NCBI RefSeq assembly: GCF_020497125.1
Contig: NC_059075.1
Span: 31,160,003-31,224,002, forward strand
Source of the DNA: Mauremys mutica
Taxonomy: Eukaryota; Chordata; Testudines; Geoemydidae
DNA length: 64,000 nt
Direction: 5' to 3'
Shown here: positions 9,400-19,829 of the stretch, one piece after another
How positions within the stretch are numbered: the first letter of the stretch is position 1
Layout: each line of letters starts with the position of its first letter
The notes under the pieces: generated by a model
Databases searched by the model: none
Seen by the model: the letters and a program-made list of their open reading frames with translations, nothing else
What the model was told of the DNA's origin: nothing
Made by a program: the position numbers and the translations under genes

Positions 9400-10880
9400 A
9401 GAGTAGTGGTGGGTTATTCCTATTTGCCCATGCAGGCATGTTCCTATCCAGTGCTTTGTCCAGCCTATTTTCATTAACTAAAGATATGGGCCTTAACTAC
9501 TTCCCTTTGGCAGTTATTCCACAGCCTATTAGATCTCACTATCAAACTTTTCCTGTTCTTTGGCCTAAATCCTTTGCTTGATTTAATTCAATTATTTCTA
9601 GTTATACTGTCCTGGATCATCCTCAACAATTGCTCTCTCCCCTTTGTGTTTACATTCTTCAGACACTTGCAGCTGGTTTTCTTATTTCCCCCCCACCTGC
9701 CTTAGACTTCATTTGAGTAAGCCACATGTGATTATTTAAAACACTCCTCAGGGACCAACAAAAATAGCCTCTTAATCATTTTTGTTGCTCTTCTCTGAAC
9801 TCACTCCAATTTGTAGTTTGCCTTCTAGAAGTTAAATACCCAGACCTGTATGCATTATTCTAGGTGCAGTGTCACTAGTGCCATATAGACCTCCCTCCAT
9901 GCTCCGTGATTTGATATAGCCAATAACTTCACTGGTTTTTTTTATTACTGCCATATCATAATAAAAGGTCATTTCTAATATGTTTTCCACTGTTGCCCTT
10001 TGATATTTTGCTTTCCAAACATAATCTTCCTATTGAATAGCTGTATTCCATTTTCCCCTACATGAATGAGCTTACATTTTTCTATGCTGGACTTCATTTT
10101 GCTTGTTCCTGTCTATATTTTTAAACTCTTCAATTCAATTATATTATTTTCTCTGTCCTCACAGTTGTTTTTAACACATCTTAGTTCAATATTATTTTTA
10201 AATACAATGTGATGTTTACTTTCAAGTTCATTAATGAAGATGCTAAATAATACCAGACTTACAACTGATCCCGTCTTGAAACTGACATCCTCCAACACTG
10301 CCATGTATTGTTACCCTTTCCAATGACGGGACAGTGCACATATTCAAGCCAAACCACATGTATTTTTCAAATAAGATTTAATCAAATACTTTACTGAAAT
10401 CCAAATAGACTACAATGAGGAGTCCTTGTGGCACCTGAGAGACTAACAAATTTATTTGGGCATAAGCTTTCATGGGATATAACCCACTTCATCAGATGTA
10501 TGGAGTGGAAAATACAGTAAGCAGGCCAATTCAATTAGGCTGGACGTGTCCCATTGGCCTCATTAGCACCAAGCCCTCACTTGGTAAGGCAACTCCCATC
10601 TTTTCATGTGCTGTATATTTATACCTGCTTACTGTATTTTCCACTCCATGCAGCTGATGAAGTGGGTTATATCTCACGAAAGCTTATGCCCAAATAAATT
10701 TGTTAATCTCTAAGGTACCACAAGGACTCCTCATTGTTTTTACTGATACAGACTAACACGGTTACCACTCTGAAACCTGTCACCAAATAGACTACATTAC
10801 TTCTTTCCCTGTTTCACACATCCATCTTCTTATCCAACACATTTTCTCTGTTCAGTCACATCAAACCTTCACTTCCAGCT
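9400..10880 (-). mobile_element. CR1 LINE fragment, interrupted by a Penelope-derived insert
   Basis: The minus strand carries decayed CR1 reverse transcriptase. From high to low coordinates there is YLDFSKVFD near 10410-10380, then GSVVSLVLFSIFINELES near 10270-10215 (family form GSVLGPVLFNIFINDL), then C-terminal remnants around 9790-9500. Stops and frameshifts are frequent. The run continues on both sides of an insertion at 10415-10782. It is in the sense orientation within the DGLUCY intron. Confidence 0.75.
10415..10782. mobile_element. Penelope-like element remnant: inverted pair of 3' tails
   Basis: The 368-bp insert has about 110 bp at its left end that is the near-exact reverse complement of its right side. 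Shared text includes 'gaggagtccttgtggcacct', 'atttatttgggcataagctttc' and 'ggagtggaaaatacagtaagca'. A spacer of about 95 bp separates the arms. The flanks ccaaatagactaca at 10401-10414 and 10783-10796 are an exact 14-bp target duplication. The right arm ends 'cagactaacacggttaccactctgaaac', the same 3' tail that follows the GIY-YIG ORF at 63650, which ties it to Penelope-like elements. Confidence 0.82.
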
Positions 10881-11059
10881 AAACTAAATTGTAAACAAAT
10901 CAGTACCTATGTACCTATAAAAAGGTTTAGGTTTTCATGTAGCCACTTGAAATTTAGGCTGAAGCTTATTGTCCCCCATACTTTTTGTCAATTTTTTTCC
11001 TTAGCTTTATGGCCAGTGTAATACACTCTTAGAGTGAAATGTATGGAAAGTACACTGAC

Positions 11060-11210
11060 CAGGGTTACCAATGTGAACTGGTGCTCCATGTGAGTCTTTC
11101 AATGGATAAGTAGCTTCCACAACTGCTTCTAACTTGTCTTCAGGAATCGGTCTCATTGTGACCACTAAATTGCAGCAAAAACTAGCAACTCTGCAGCAAG
11201 GCATATCTGT
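11060..11210 (-). CDS. DGLUCY: DGLUCY internal exon (cyclase domain)
   Basis: 151 bp, minus strand, acceptor 'aaattttgtcag', donor 'gtcagt'. It begins in phase 0 and reads TDMPCCRVASFCCNLVVTMR, then PIPEDKLEAVVEATYP and HGAPVHIGNPG. The blocks LVVTMRPIP and GAPVHIG are the most conserved signatures of the DUF1445/D-glutamate cyclase family. A nearer GT (after CACATTG) would also give an open frame, but only the chosen donor restores the family's HIG-[DN]-P-x-LLGI spacing with the next exon. Confidence 0.93.
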
Positions 11211-12439
11211 CTGACAAAATTTAAAAAATAACCAAGGCATTAGCAGGAATTGAAGAACTATCAAGGCTTATTTTCAGTTCTGAAATGACTATGCACCCTT
11301 GAATTTACAAGGGGCACATTTTAACATACATTTTTAAAGGATTTTGAGTAATATTGTAACTAGCATCCAATGAAAATAATCCATTTCCTATAACAATCAA
11401 TGAATAAACCAGACAGTCTACCCTTTAGCTCTTGTAATTAACATGTTTTACAGTGACTATCTTCTGCACCATTAATTTTATATTCTAAGAGCTAAATCCT
11501 TAATTTGGCATATGCAGCACAAATCTTGGTAAACCCAGATATACTGTGGACCCCAGGTGCTGCCGGTTTCTCTCCTTTTGGGGGGTGGGGCGGGGAAGCA
11601 CAAAGAAACAGATCTATTGGCCACAACCCTCCATGCATGCTAAAATGCAGAAACTGCATATAGCAGAGTTTGCAAAGATCCTACAGATCCTTATCGCAGT
11701 ACACCCCAAAACTGGCAATCTTCCATTTACATTGCAGAAATACTCAAGTTCCATTGGGCCAGGGCCTTTCCTGCCCATGGAAGAGGAGCCACAGATTGGT
11801 CCTAAGAAATTTTAATGTGGAGTCATTTCCACTTAGAAACACACATCTAGGTTATAAAGACAAAATGTCATTCCAAGTTAATTTGTCATTTGAGATATAG
11901 TAAGCAAACCAACAAATAATACTGTCTGCACAGGAAATTTTTAATAAAAGGTATTTGATTTCAATTAAAGTATAGAGAAATAATAGTTAAGGATCATTCA
12001 TAGGTCTACATTCAAAAGGTAGCATTTATTTTACCTTGATATTGCCATTATTGCAATAAATAATGATATTTTTAAATTCTAGAATGTAATAAACACAATT
12101 AGACCAATTCTTCTTTGTAAACAACTTCATGTATTTTCTCCAACCTGAAGACTAACATAGGCTCTCACTGTGAGAGTGATTTTTTTCTTCTCATTGAGAC
12201 CAAGAAAACAGAAACAAACATGTTGAATGATAACCCAAGGTGAAACAAAAATCCATTGCATAGTACAGTCAACCTTTTAACTAAACAGCAAATCCATGCG
12301 GAGATACTAAAAGTGGTTTAATAATAGTCAATATTGTGTGTATTGGAGATGGTCTGCAGTACAGGTTTCAGTGTACAAAAATGTGCTGATGTAACCCTAT
12401 CTGAACCTCGATGTAATTTAACAATTATTGTGTTCTTAC
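11211..12439. other. DGLUCY intron, no feature seen
   Basis: AT-rich intron between two coding exons. I see no repeat termini, RNA gene or additional exon. The 89-aa plus-strand ORF near 11546 has no recognisable content. Confidence 0.55.
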
Positions 12440-12638
12440 CTTGTACATGCTTACGTTGCATTTCTGCTCAACGTTCCTTAGAGGAACACCAACCTTGTGG
12501 GCTGCCTTTTCAAATGAGTCGCTGCAGCCTAAGTAAAAAGTCACCATGTCTTTAAGCTGATCAAAATAATCCTTTAGACTTGTCAAAGTGCCAGTACAAG
12601 CTCCATACTCATATATCCTGTATTGCAGGCAATCAGTT
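12440..12638 (-). CDS. DGLUCY: DGLUCY internal exon (cyclase domain)
   Basis: 199 bp on the minus strand, acceptor 'ctttatttcattag', donor 'gtaaga'. Joined to 17797-17939 it reads KTDCLQYRIYEYGACTG, then LKDYFDQLKDMVTFYLGCSD and SMYK. It aligns with the family pattern R-x-Y-E-x-G-x-CTG followed by the MVTFYLGCSFS block. An alternative acceptor 21 bases inside the exon ('gcaatacag') would also be in frame but would drop the conserved TD..YR residues. Length and phase agree with both neighbours. Confidence 0.93.
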
Positions 12639-12958
12639 CTAATGAAATAAAGAAAGACCTATACTGTCACAATTATCACAATTTTTTTAAGCAAAATGAA
12701 TTAGAATAATTCAAGAAATGTTGACTAAATTGACATTCATGAAGTGTTAAAGCTCAGGATTTTTCCTGTTCTGTCCATTTCTTTTTCTTCTTGGTGATAG
12801 TGTAACCAACACAAAAAAAGTGGTTGATCTACCTTGCTGTAACAGTTGACCTTTAATATGGGTTGCACATGTCTGTTCCACCGTGGGTGTGAGTGCACCC
12901 TGTCCACAGATGTTAGAGATTTTTTTCCCCTCAGCGGCACCAGTCGGTGTGGCTTGAG

Positions 12959-13488
12959 CAGGGCCGGCTCTGGCTTTTTTGCCGCCCCAAGCAAAAAAAA
13001 AAAAACAAAACAAAAAAACCACCTGCGGCGTGGCTGGAGCGGCAAAGCAGGAAAAAAACAAAAACCTGCGGGGCGGCCGGAGCCAGGGTGCCAGGGTCTT
13101 CAGACCACTGCAGACGTGCCTCGGCTAGCGGGGGAGGGTGGGAGGGTGAGGGAGCGGGGGGAGAGAGAGAAGGGGAGCAGCCAGGGCTTCAGCAGGGCAC
13201 TCACCACGTGGCCCCGACCACCGCACCGCCTGCCGGGAGGGCTCTGCGCCGCTCCGGTCGGCGGGCAGGGAAGAACGCGGGCTGCCCTGCCGGGCTTGTT
13301 ACAGACCTGGCATCAGCTGGGGCAGACGGAGCGTGCAGCCCGCTCCCAGCAGGGCACTCCCCTCCTCCACGCCGCTGCCCCCTACAGGGCGGCCGGATCG
13401 GCAAACAAAACAAAAAAAAGCGGCTGTGCTGCCCTAGGATTGGGCGGAATGCCGCCCCGTAGAATCTGCCATCCCAAGCACAAGCTTG
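12959..13488. mobile_element. hAT MITE inserted in a DIRS terminal repeat, right end eroded
   Basis: Begins CAGGGCCGGCTCTGGC and is flanked by identical ggcttgag at 12951-12958 and 13489-13496. The interior has 'gccgccccaagc' and A-rich runs, plus a GC-rich core. The expected right inverted end (…GAGCCGGCCCTG) is absent: the element stops at 'aagcacaagcttg' directly against the target duplication. Outside sequence on both sides is continuous DIRS terminal repeat, which confirms the insertion. The 248-aa and 171-aa ORFs over it are not genes. Confidence 0.85.
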
Positions 13489-13639
13489 GGCTTGAGAGCC
13501 CTCTGTCGCCATGCACCACTGCGTGCTGGTATAAGAGAGCAGAGCAGCCACTGACTCGCCATAGTTCCTTTGTACCAGACAAACTCCAATAGAGAGGGGA
13601 TTGTGCGAGGGTTGTGGAGTGGACATATGGAACACATCT

Positions 13640-13740
13640 TGAAGAATAACAATTAAAGAAAGGAAGGTAACTGGTTTTTATTCTTTGAGTGATTGCACAT
13701 GTCCATGCCACTGTAGGTGACTCAAAAGCAAACATGCAAG
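13640..13740. repeat. Internal complementary-type region of DIRS copy 2
   Basis: The sequence 'aaggtaactggtttttattctttgagtgattgcacatgtccatgccac' lies just inside the left terminal repeat and copies the outer-end sequence 'cttcaagtgattccacattccac' found at 17220-17190 on the complement. Its position matches the internal complementary region of DIRS elements. Confidence 0.55.
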
Positions 13741-13921
13741 GAGGTGGATTTGGAGTCTACCTGAACAGTGATTTTAAGAGAGCCTGTCCAAAACTGGCAT
13801 TGTCTCTGGACCAGTGGTTCTCAACCTATTTACCACTGTGGGCCACATATGCAGCTCTCTCTATGTGTTATGTGGGCCGAATCCACACAATATATATACT
13901 ACCTCTATGGTCCTGAGGATG

Positions 13922-14600
13922 TCACACGGGCAACAGCTGTGGGTTTGAGAAAAACTGCTCTTGACTGACAGAAATGGCATAATGAGATGCAAAAGTGTGG
14001 ACTGATGACCAAGTGGCTGCTTTACAAATGTCTATAATCGGCACTTGCACTAAGAAAGCTGCAGAAACTGCCTGCGCACTAGGAGAATGCACCAGCTCTC
14101 TAGTTGGTGGGATTATATTAACCAGTTGGTAGCATAAATGAATGCATGAAGAGATCCAGGAGGAGATTCTCTGAATGGAAACTGGTTGGCCCATAGCTCT
14201 GTCTGCAACTGCTACAAACAACTTCATACGGGATCTAAAAGATTTAGTTTGTGCCAGGTAGAAAGCTAAAGCCCTTCTTCTCACATCCAAGAGTGAAGCT
14301 TTTCTTCATCCATATGTGCATCGTGTTTCAGACAGAACATGGACAAATAGATTGCTTGATTAACATGAAAATTAGAGATTACTTTTGTGAGAAATTTTGG
14401 GTGAGGGTGAAGATAAACTTTATCCTTATGGAAAACTGTATGGGTGGCTCTGACATCAGAGTTTTCAGCTCACCCATCCTTCTGACTGAGGTAACTGCCA
14501 CCAGAAATGCTATCTTCATGGAAAGGTGAAGGAGGGAGCAAGTTGCAAGGGGCTCAAAGGGTGGTCCCATCAATTTTGCTAGGACTAAGTTCAAAAGATC
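13922..14600 (-). pseudogene. DIRS tyrosine recombinase fragment
   Basis: Minus-strand frames read, in order, PPFEPLATCSLLHLSMK and AFLVAVTSVRRMGEL (14594-14470), then RRALAFYLAQTKSF (about 14280), then VQVPIIDICKAATWSSVHTF (about 14050-13990). These blocks correspond to the catalytic part of the DIRS tyrosine recombinase, which replaces a DDE integrase. Frameshifts between them make it inactive. Confidence 0.75.
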
Positions 14601-14756
14601 CCAAGATGGGATGGGGTCTCATACGTGTGGGTGTAATCTGACCAAGCCCTTTAAGAATCAGGTGATGATGGGGTTAGAGAAAAGGGATCTATTATCCACC
14701 AAGACAAGGAAGGCTGAAATAGATGCCAGATGCACCCTTTTTAAGGTTTTTTTTTT

Positions 14757-14947
14757 TATTAATGGAGATATCCTATCTCCAAGAACTGGAAGGGACCTTG
14801 AAAGGACATTGAGTCCAGCCCCCTGCCTTCACTAGCAGGACCAAGTACTGATTTTGCCCCAGATCCCTAAGTGGCCCCCTCAAGGATTAAACTCATAACC
14901 CTGGGTTTAGCAGGCCAATGCTCAAACCACTGAGCTATCCCTCCCCC
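14757..14947 (-). mobile_element. tRNA-derived SINE (turtle Pol III SINE family)
   Basis: On the minus strand it starts near 14947 with 'gggatagctcagtggtttgagcattgg', a Pol III A box, followed by a B box 'ggttatgagtttaatccttga', then a tRNA-unrelated body ending in 'ggtcccttccagttcttgg' and 'atggagatatcc'. The same family recurs at 28690 and 34158. It is inserted within DIRS copy 2. Confidence 0.88.
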
Positions 14948-15329
14948 TAAAACCCTTATAGAACTAATTGCAATACTCTGTTTTAAATCTAGAAGATAGT
15001 CCAGCACGAGGTTCAGGGGCCTGTCTCTGGAAATACACCTTTCCTATAAGATCAAATGGAGAAGTGCTGCCATTTAGCCGGTAAATGTTCCTAGTTGAGG
15101 GTTTTCTGCTACTCTGAAGCACTTTCTGCATGTCCCTTGACCAGGACTTTTCAAAAGTTGTCAGCCATAAAGCATCCATGCTGTCTGATGGAAAGTTTGG
15201 ATGTTGGGATGGAGTAGGTGCCCATGGTCCTGGGAAATGATGTCTGGATCCAATAGGAGAGACAGAGGAGGCTTCACTGACAAGGATCGTAGGATTGAGT
15301 ACCCAGTGTTGAGGAGGCTATGCTGGTGC

Positions 15330-15905
15330 TATGAGGATGAGGTGAGCATGGTCTTGTTCTCTTTGAAGATGACCCTGGGAAGTAAAGGAATCAGAAGGAA
15401 AGCATACACAAGGGATTCCTTCCAGGGCAGGAGAAAAGCATCTATCAGTGAGCCTGGACTGAGCCTCCCCAGGAACAGAACTGATGGCATTTTCTGTTGG
15501 TTCTCATTGCAAACAGGTCCACTTGGTGAGTCTCCCAGAGTTGGAAGATGGACCTGGCCATGTCTGGACATAGTGATCACTAATGATGAGCAGAGAAGGA
15601 TCCGCTCAGCTGATTCGCTAACATGTTCTGTTTCCCTGGAAAGTAGGCAGCTCTGAGATAAACTGAGGCTATAAAGAAGTTCAAAAGCAAATTGCCGCCT
15701 GGCACTGTTGGTTTGACCATGTTCCTCCTTGTCTGTTTATGTAAGGCATGGGCACCAAATTGTCTGTCAGAATTAATAATTTTTTCCCCACTACGTGGGA
15801 GAGGAAGGCCAAGCAGGCTAGACGTATCACTCTTAACTCCCTAACATTTATGAGAGTCTCTAGATCTTGGGGTGACCAAAGACCTTGAATCTGCAGGAAC
15901 CCCAT
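15330..15905 (-). pseudogene. DIRS RNase H and downstream fragment
   Basis: The minus strand reads INVRELRVIRLACLAFL, then LLILTDNLVPMPYINRQGG (15850-15700), typical RNase H around its second and third acidic residues (E of REL, D of TDN). Further on, LSPGSLIDAFLLPWKESLVYAF (about 15460-15400) is the conserved linker before the recombinase. Frames are interrupted. Confidence 0.75.
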
Positions 15906-16389
15906 ATGAGCTCTTCAGACCACTGAAGACACATCTGTGACCAGACTGAGGTTTGATAGCAGGGGGAGAAAGGGAATCCTCAGGCAAACTTTCAGAGGGT
16001 CCATCTATCAATCCAGTGATGACAAAACTAACGTAGAGACTTGAACTAACGTAGAGACTTGAACCACTAGCCATGCCTGCAGCTTTCTGAGATGTAGTCT
16101 GGTGTGTCAAACTACACAGGTACATACTACCATGTGGCCTGGAAAACTGAGGCAGCTATGTACTGTTACGAGAAGGTATGTTCTCAGTTGCAGTACTAGG
16201 TCTTGTAAAGTTGTAAACTTGTGAAGTTTTGAACCTGGCTTGTGATAGAAAGGCCTTGGCCTTTGTGGAGTCTAAGACTGCCGCAATGAACTCTATTGTC
16301 TATACTGAGTTCAGGGTTGATTTGTCTCAATTTAGTAGGAGCACAGTGCAAAGAATGTGGACAGGACAATGTGTATAGTGGGCAAGACT

Positions 16390-16910
16390 TGAGCCTTGGA
16401 CCGACCTTTGATCAACCAGTCATCTAGGTACAGGGACGCCCGATGTTCATAGATGAGCTGCCGCAACTGCCACGCACTTCATGAATGCCCAAGAACAGCT
16501 GACAGCCCCAATGTAAGCACCGTGAACTGATAATTGCAACCATTCGCCACGAATCAGAGAAGCTTCTGATGGTCATGGCATATTGCAATATGGAAGCAAG
16601 CATCCTTTAAGTCAAGGGCAGAGTACCAGTCCCGCTGTTCCAGGGAAGGAATAATTGAAGCTAGTGTCATGATACAGAATTTTATTTTCTTCAGGAATTT
16701 GTTCAACTCTCCTAGATCTAAAATAGGCCTGAGTCCCCCATTTGTCCTGGGGGATGATGAAGTAGCAGAAATAGATGCCCTTCCTCATGAGGTACAATGA
16801 GACTTCCTCTATGGCCTCTGCCTGAAGAAAACATTAGACTTCCTATTGAAGGGCAATTTTGAGAGCGTGGTCTCTGAAGAGGCATTGGGAAGGGGCCATG
16901 CTTAAGCACT
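16390..16910 (-). pseudogene. DIRS reverse transcriptase fragment
   Basis: The minus strand reads, from 16760 down, a block like DLGELNKFLKKIK, then IIPSLEQRDWYSALDLKDACFH, and near 16440-16405 the active site HRASLYLDDWLIKG. YLDD is the DIRS/Ty3-type catalytic box. Several stops lie between blocks, so the gene is dead, but the catalytic box itself is preserved. Confidence 0.78.
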
Positions 16911-17039
16911 AAAACTGTCTAAAACTAAGTATAACTAACAAAATACTAATTTACAACAGTATCTATATGCAGAAAAGAATGAGGGAAGCACTTATTACTT
17001 TAAGTCTGGATCACTCTGACAACCGTCACTGGTGGTAAG

Positions 17040-17200
17040 AAGAAACTGAGCAGGTCAGGGAAGACTGCGCTCTCTTATACCAGCATGCAGTGGCGCCTGG
17101 CAACAGAGGGCACTTGAGCCACCCTGCTGGGTACCACTGAGGGGAAAAAAAATCTCTGACATCTGTGCGTGGGGCATGTGCACAACCATAGTGGAATGTG
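17040..17200. repeat. Right inverted terminal repeat of DIRS copy 2
   Basis: Reverse complement of the left terminal sequence at 12865-12958 plus 13489-13570. Also closely related to 21430-21592, the corresponding end of copy 3. Confidence 0.8.
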
Positions 17201-17225
17201 GAATCACTTGAAGAAGAACAGTAAA

Positions 17226-17796
17226 AGCCTGCTTGTCCTACACAACTGCATATTAAGCCAGAAACCCCGTGCACACATTCAAGCCATCTACACATTTTAT
17301 TCTTACTAGGCAAATGCCCCTGAGACTGAACTCCTTCTCATGAGCATTTCAAAATTATGTTCTTCAGAGTTCTGACTGTTGCTCTGACTGCTTGCTCCAG
17401 AAGTCAGTCTCCTAACCGCCTCTGAGCAATGTAGAGCAACCATGTCAGTGCTGCTATTGGATAAACCAGAAATGGGGAAAAATACTGTAGGCTAACTCTT
17501 AGGTTTACTATTAAGAGATCTTTGCAACTAAACATAACTTAATTTTTTGGATCACTGAAACAATTGAAATGTTGAGAACATGGATTGTAAAGGGGTGTTT
17601 TGTAAAAAAACAAGGGCCAAATTCTATGCCACTGCATCAGTCCATTTACTTCAGTTGCAAAGGTATAACAGAAAGCAAGTTGGGCTCGCTGTGCACAAAG
17701 CTATGGATGGTTTGCACTCTGGAAAATGTTATCTTCCAATAATGTCCAGTATCAATATCAGACCTGTGTGACAGCTGGAAAGACTTCCACACTTAC
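17226..17796. other. DGLUCY intron, no feature seen
   Basis: Unique-looking intron sequence directly downstream of the first DGLUCY exon found. No repeat ends recognised. Confidence 0.5.
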
Positions 17797-17939
17797 TTGA
17801 TATTAGAATTGCTGCTCAGAGAAGGACATTTCCATTCACCTGGTTTACTTCTGTACAGCAGCGGGAGAGGTCCATCATTTGCATGGCAAAACTTTTCAAA
17901 GTCATCAGCAAGGGATTTGTGCAAAATCACAACATTTGC
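17797..17939 (-). CDS. DGLUCY: DGLUCY internal exon (start of cyclase domain)
   Basis: 143 bp, minus strand, acceptor 'gctataaacag', donor 'gtaagt'. It starts in phase 0 and reads ANVVILHKSLADDFEKFCHA, then NDGPLPLLYRSKPGEW. Bacterial DUF1445 proteins begin similarly, with QANLVILPKDLA.DFL.FC and PCPLL, so this is the first part of the cyclase domain. It ends two bases into a lysine codon completed by the exon at 12440-12638. The upstream exon carrying the start codon and mitochondrial targeting region must lie between 17940 and the promoter near 51.5 kb; I could not find it. Confidence 0.92.
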
Positions 17940-18923
17940 CTGTTTATAGCCTTAAAGCATTTAAGGGAACAATTATCAGCAACTCGTTCAATTGTTAATA
18001 TATGTGACAGTAATATTGCTGTATGGATCTTATCTAGAGAAGAGATTCTTGTCCCTTGAAAAAGAGAATTTTTAAATATAATACAGACTACGATAGTTAA
18101 ATAAAATTTCAATATTTTTGGAAAGACTGTTTATAAAATCACTCCTAGATATGCTCTTCATAGTCAATGTCTACTGCAATCATTTTAGTAGTGAAAGTAC
18201 TTGGCATTCACCGGTTTGAGTGGGTTGCTTCTCTCTAATAAGCTATTTTATGGGGAAACCAGAAGCCTAAAATGACTTGAATTAAATAGTCTGGCAAATT
18301 GATATGTTATAGAATAGATTATTTTATTTGATGTAAATATTGGCATGGAAATAAAAAGAGTACAATACTTTGTGCATACATCATTTTATGTTTCTTGTGT
18401 TAATGCAAAACTGCAACTCAAAACAAGTCTAATAAGTAAAGATCTTTCATTACACAGCCCATTTTTCAATGGCATTTGAAACTTAGCCTTGGAAATGTAC
18501 TTTGGGTTGCAATTTAGCATACAGGGTTTTCTCCTAGGAATGAAATTTTGTCTGTTAGGTTAGATTCAAGTCATTACAACTATTTCTAAAATATAGGAGG
18601 GAAAATAATAAAATTGTTACAGATTCAGACACGTCTGCAATCGACTCAGAACCAATTTTAATTTAAAATATGTCATTTTTGCAACCTGCTATTCTGTAAT
18701 AGGCCTCTAGCATCTTTGAGATTTTTCAAAATGAGAACAAATGAAAAAAGCAGATATTCATCTTTAAGCAGCAACTACTAAAATCTACTAAACTACTATG
18801 TGATGCTCATTGACTACAACAGGGATGCAGTCAAAGGAGCCGGTCTGGTCTACAGTGTAAAATACACAAATTAATAGTCCCTAAAGCCCACATTTTTAAA
18901 GGTATTTATGTGTTGCTGTACTC
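17940..18923. other. DGLUCY intron, no feature seen
   Basis: AT-rich sequence without recognisable repeats, exon or RNA gene. Confidence 0.5.
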
Positions 18924-19080
18924 CAGGGGTCGGCAAACTTCAGCACACAGCTCATCAGGGTAATCTGCTGGCAGGCCGCGAGACAGTTTGTTTACGTTGA
19001 CCATCCGCAGGCATGGCTCCCCGCAGCTCCCAGTGGCCGCAGTTTGCTGTTCCTGGCCAATGGGAGCTGCAGGAACTGTA
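18924..19080. mobile_element. Truncated hAT-like element, left end only
   Basis: Starts CAGGGGTCGGCAAACTTCAGC and continues with 'ggcaggccgcgagacagtttgtttacgttgacc' and 'ggccaatgggagctgcagg', which resembles a common hAT non-autonomous family of turtles and crocodilians. No right terminus is present, so the copy is truncated. Confidence 0.6.
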
Positions 19081-19829
19081 CTCAGTGCTGCAACACCTAA
19101 CTGATTAAGGAGCCTGTGAAGGGATTGACTCACCACTAGCATCTCCTTGTGGCCAGCCAGGCCTGGTATAGCAGCTCTTTCCCCATCAGATACCTTCTGT
19201 GGTAGTCTGCCTCTTCCTGTGACTTGGCCCCAGGTCATTTTAAAGTCTCCCTCCCTTCCCCCTTCCAGGATAGTCAACAAACAGAAACAAAGGGAATTAA
19301 CACAAATGAATCATCCCAAAATTGGGTTAAGGCTCTCTTCCTTCAGAGGGCGCTTGTTATGCTGTGGTCCTAAATTGAGTTTACAAGTAATAGAAGGGAA
19401 TGGTTATATCTCAAGATGAGTCAACATCTGACACTCCCTTCCTTCATGGAGGGTCCATCAGGCAGTGGTCATCTGGGGAGTTTCTGCCATCAGTCAGCCC
19501 TTTCTACAGGAGCGGAGGACTGAAGCTCTGCTTTCCTTCCTGATCTGTCATCAACTGAGATATATTTTTCCCTCTTAAGCTACTTACTCCAGTCCTGACA
19601 TCTCTCACATATATAAGGGGGAACAGCCACCCTGAGCTCACATGAGCTCATTAACCCTGTGTTGCCCCATTATTGAGTCTAAATCTCAGTTTTAAAAAGT
19701 GACTTACGCACTTCAGAGCTTAAATCCTATTGACAATCAACAGGCTCCTAAATCAGTCAGGCATTGCAATGTTGAACACAGCAATGCCTAAATACCTTTC
19801 AAAATCTGGGACGAACTGTGCCATTAGTA
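19081..19829. repeat. Unclassified, possibly LTR-like sequence and old repeat
   Basis: From 19081 to about 19680 there is a TATA-like 'catatataagg' near 19610 and stretches reminiscent of retroviral-type LTRs, but no paired ends. From about 19690 to 19815, 'caggctcctaaatcagtcaggc' and 'cctaaatacctttcaaaatctggg' match a widespread ancient amniote repeat. Family names cannot be given from the sequence alone. Confidence 0.35.

Larger units (their letters stand above)
12840..17225 (-). mobile_element. DIRS-like retrotransposon copy 2, near full length
   Basis: About 4.4 kb. The left terminal sequence (12865-12958 plus 13489-13570 around an insertion) equals the reverse complement of about 17040-17200. 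Both contain a run of T then 'cccctcagyggyacc', later 'ccctctg', and 'gctggtataagagagc'. The minus strand encodes reverse transcriptase with an intact-looking YLDDWL motif, RNase H and tyrosine-recombinase segments in the usual DIRS order, all with stops. Nested in it are a hAT MITE (12959-13488) and a tRNA-derived SINE (14757-14947). It is intronic and in the DGLUCY sense orientation. Confidence 0.85.

Noticed and set aside
12846..13592. 248-aa plus-strand ORF and a 171-aa ORF
   Set aside because: They cross the boundary of a hAT MITE into a DIRS terminal repeat, so they are chance reading frames over GC-rich repeat.
14880..14947. Possible tRNA gene on the minus strand
   Set aside because: A and B boxes are those of a SINE head; the same SINE with its tRNA-unrelated body occurs at 28690 and 34158, and no proper cloverleaf acceptor stem is present.
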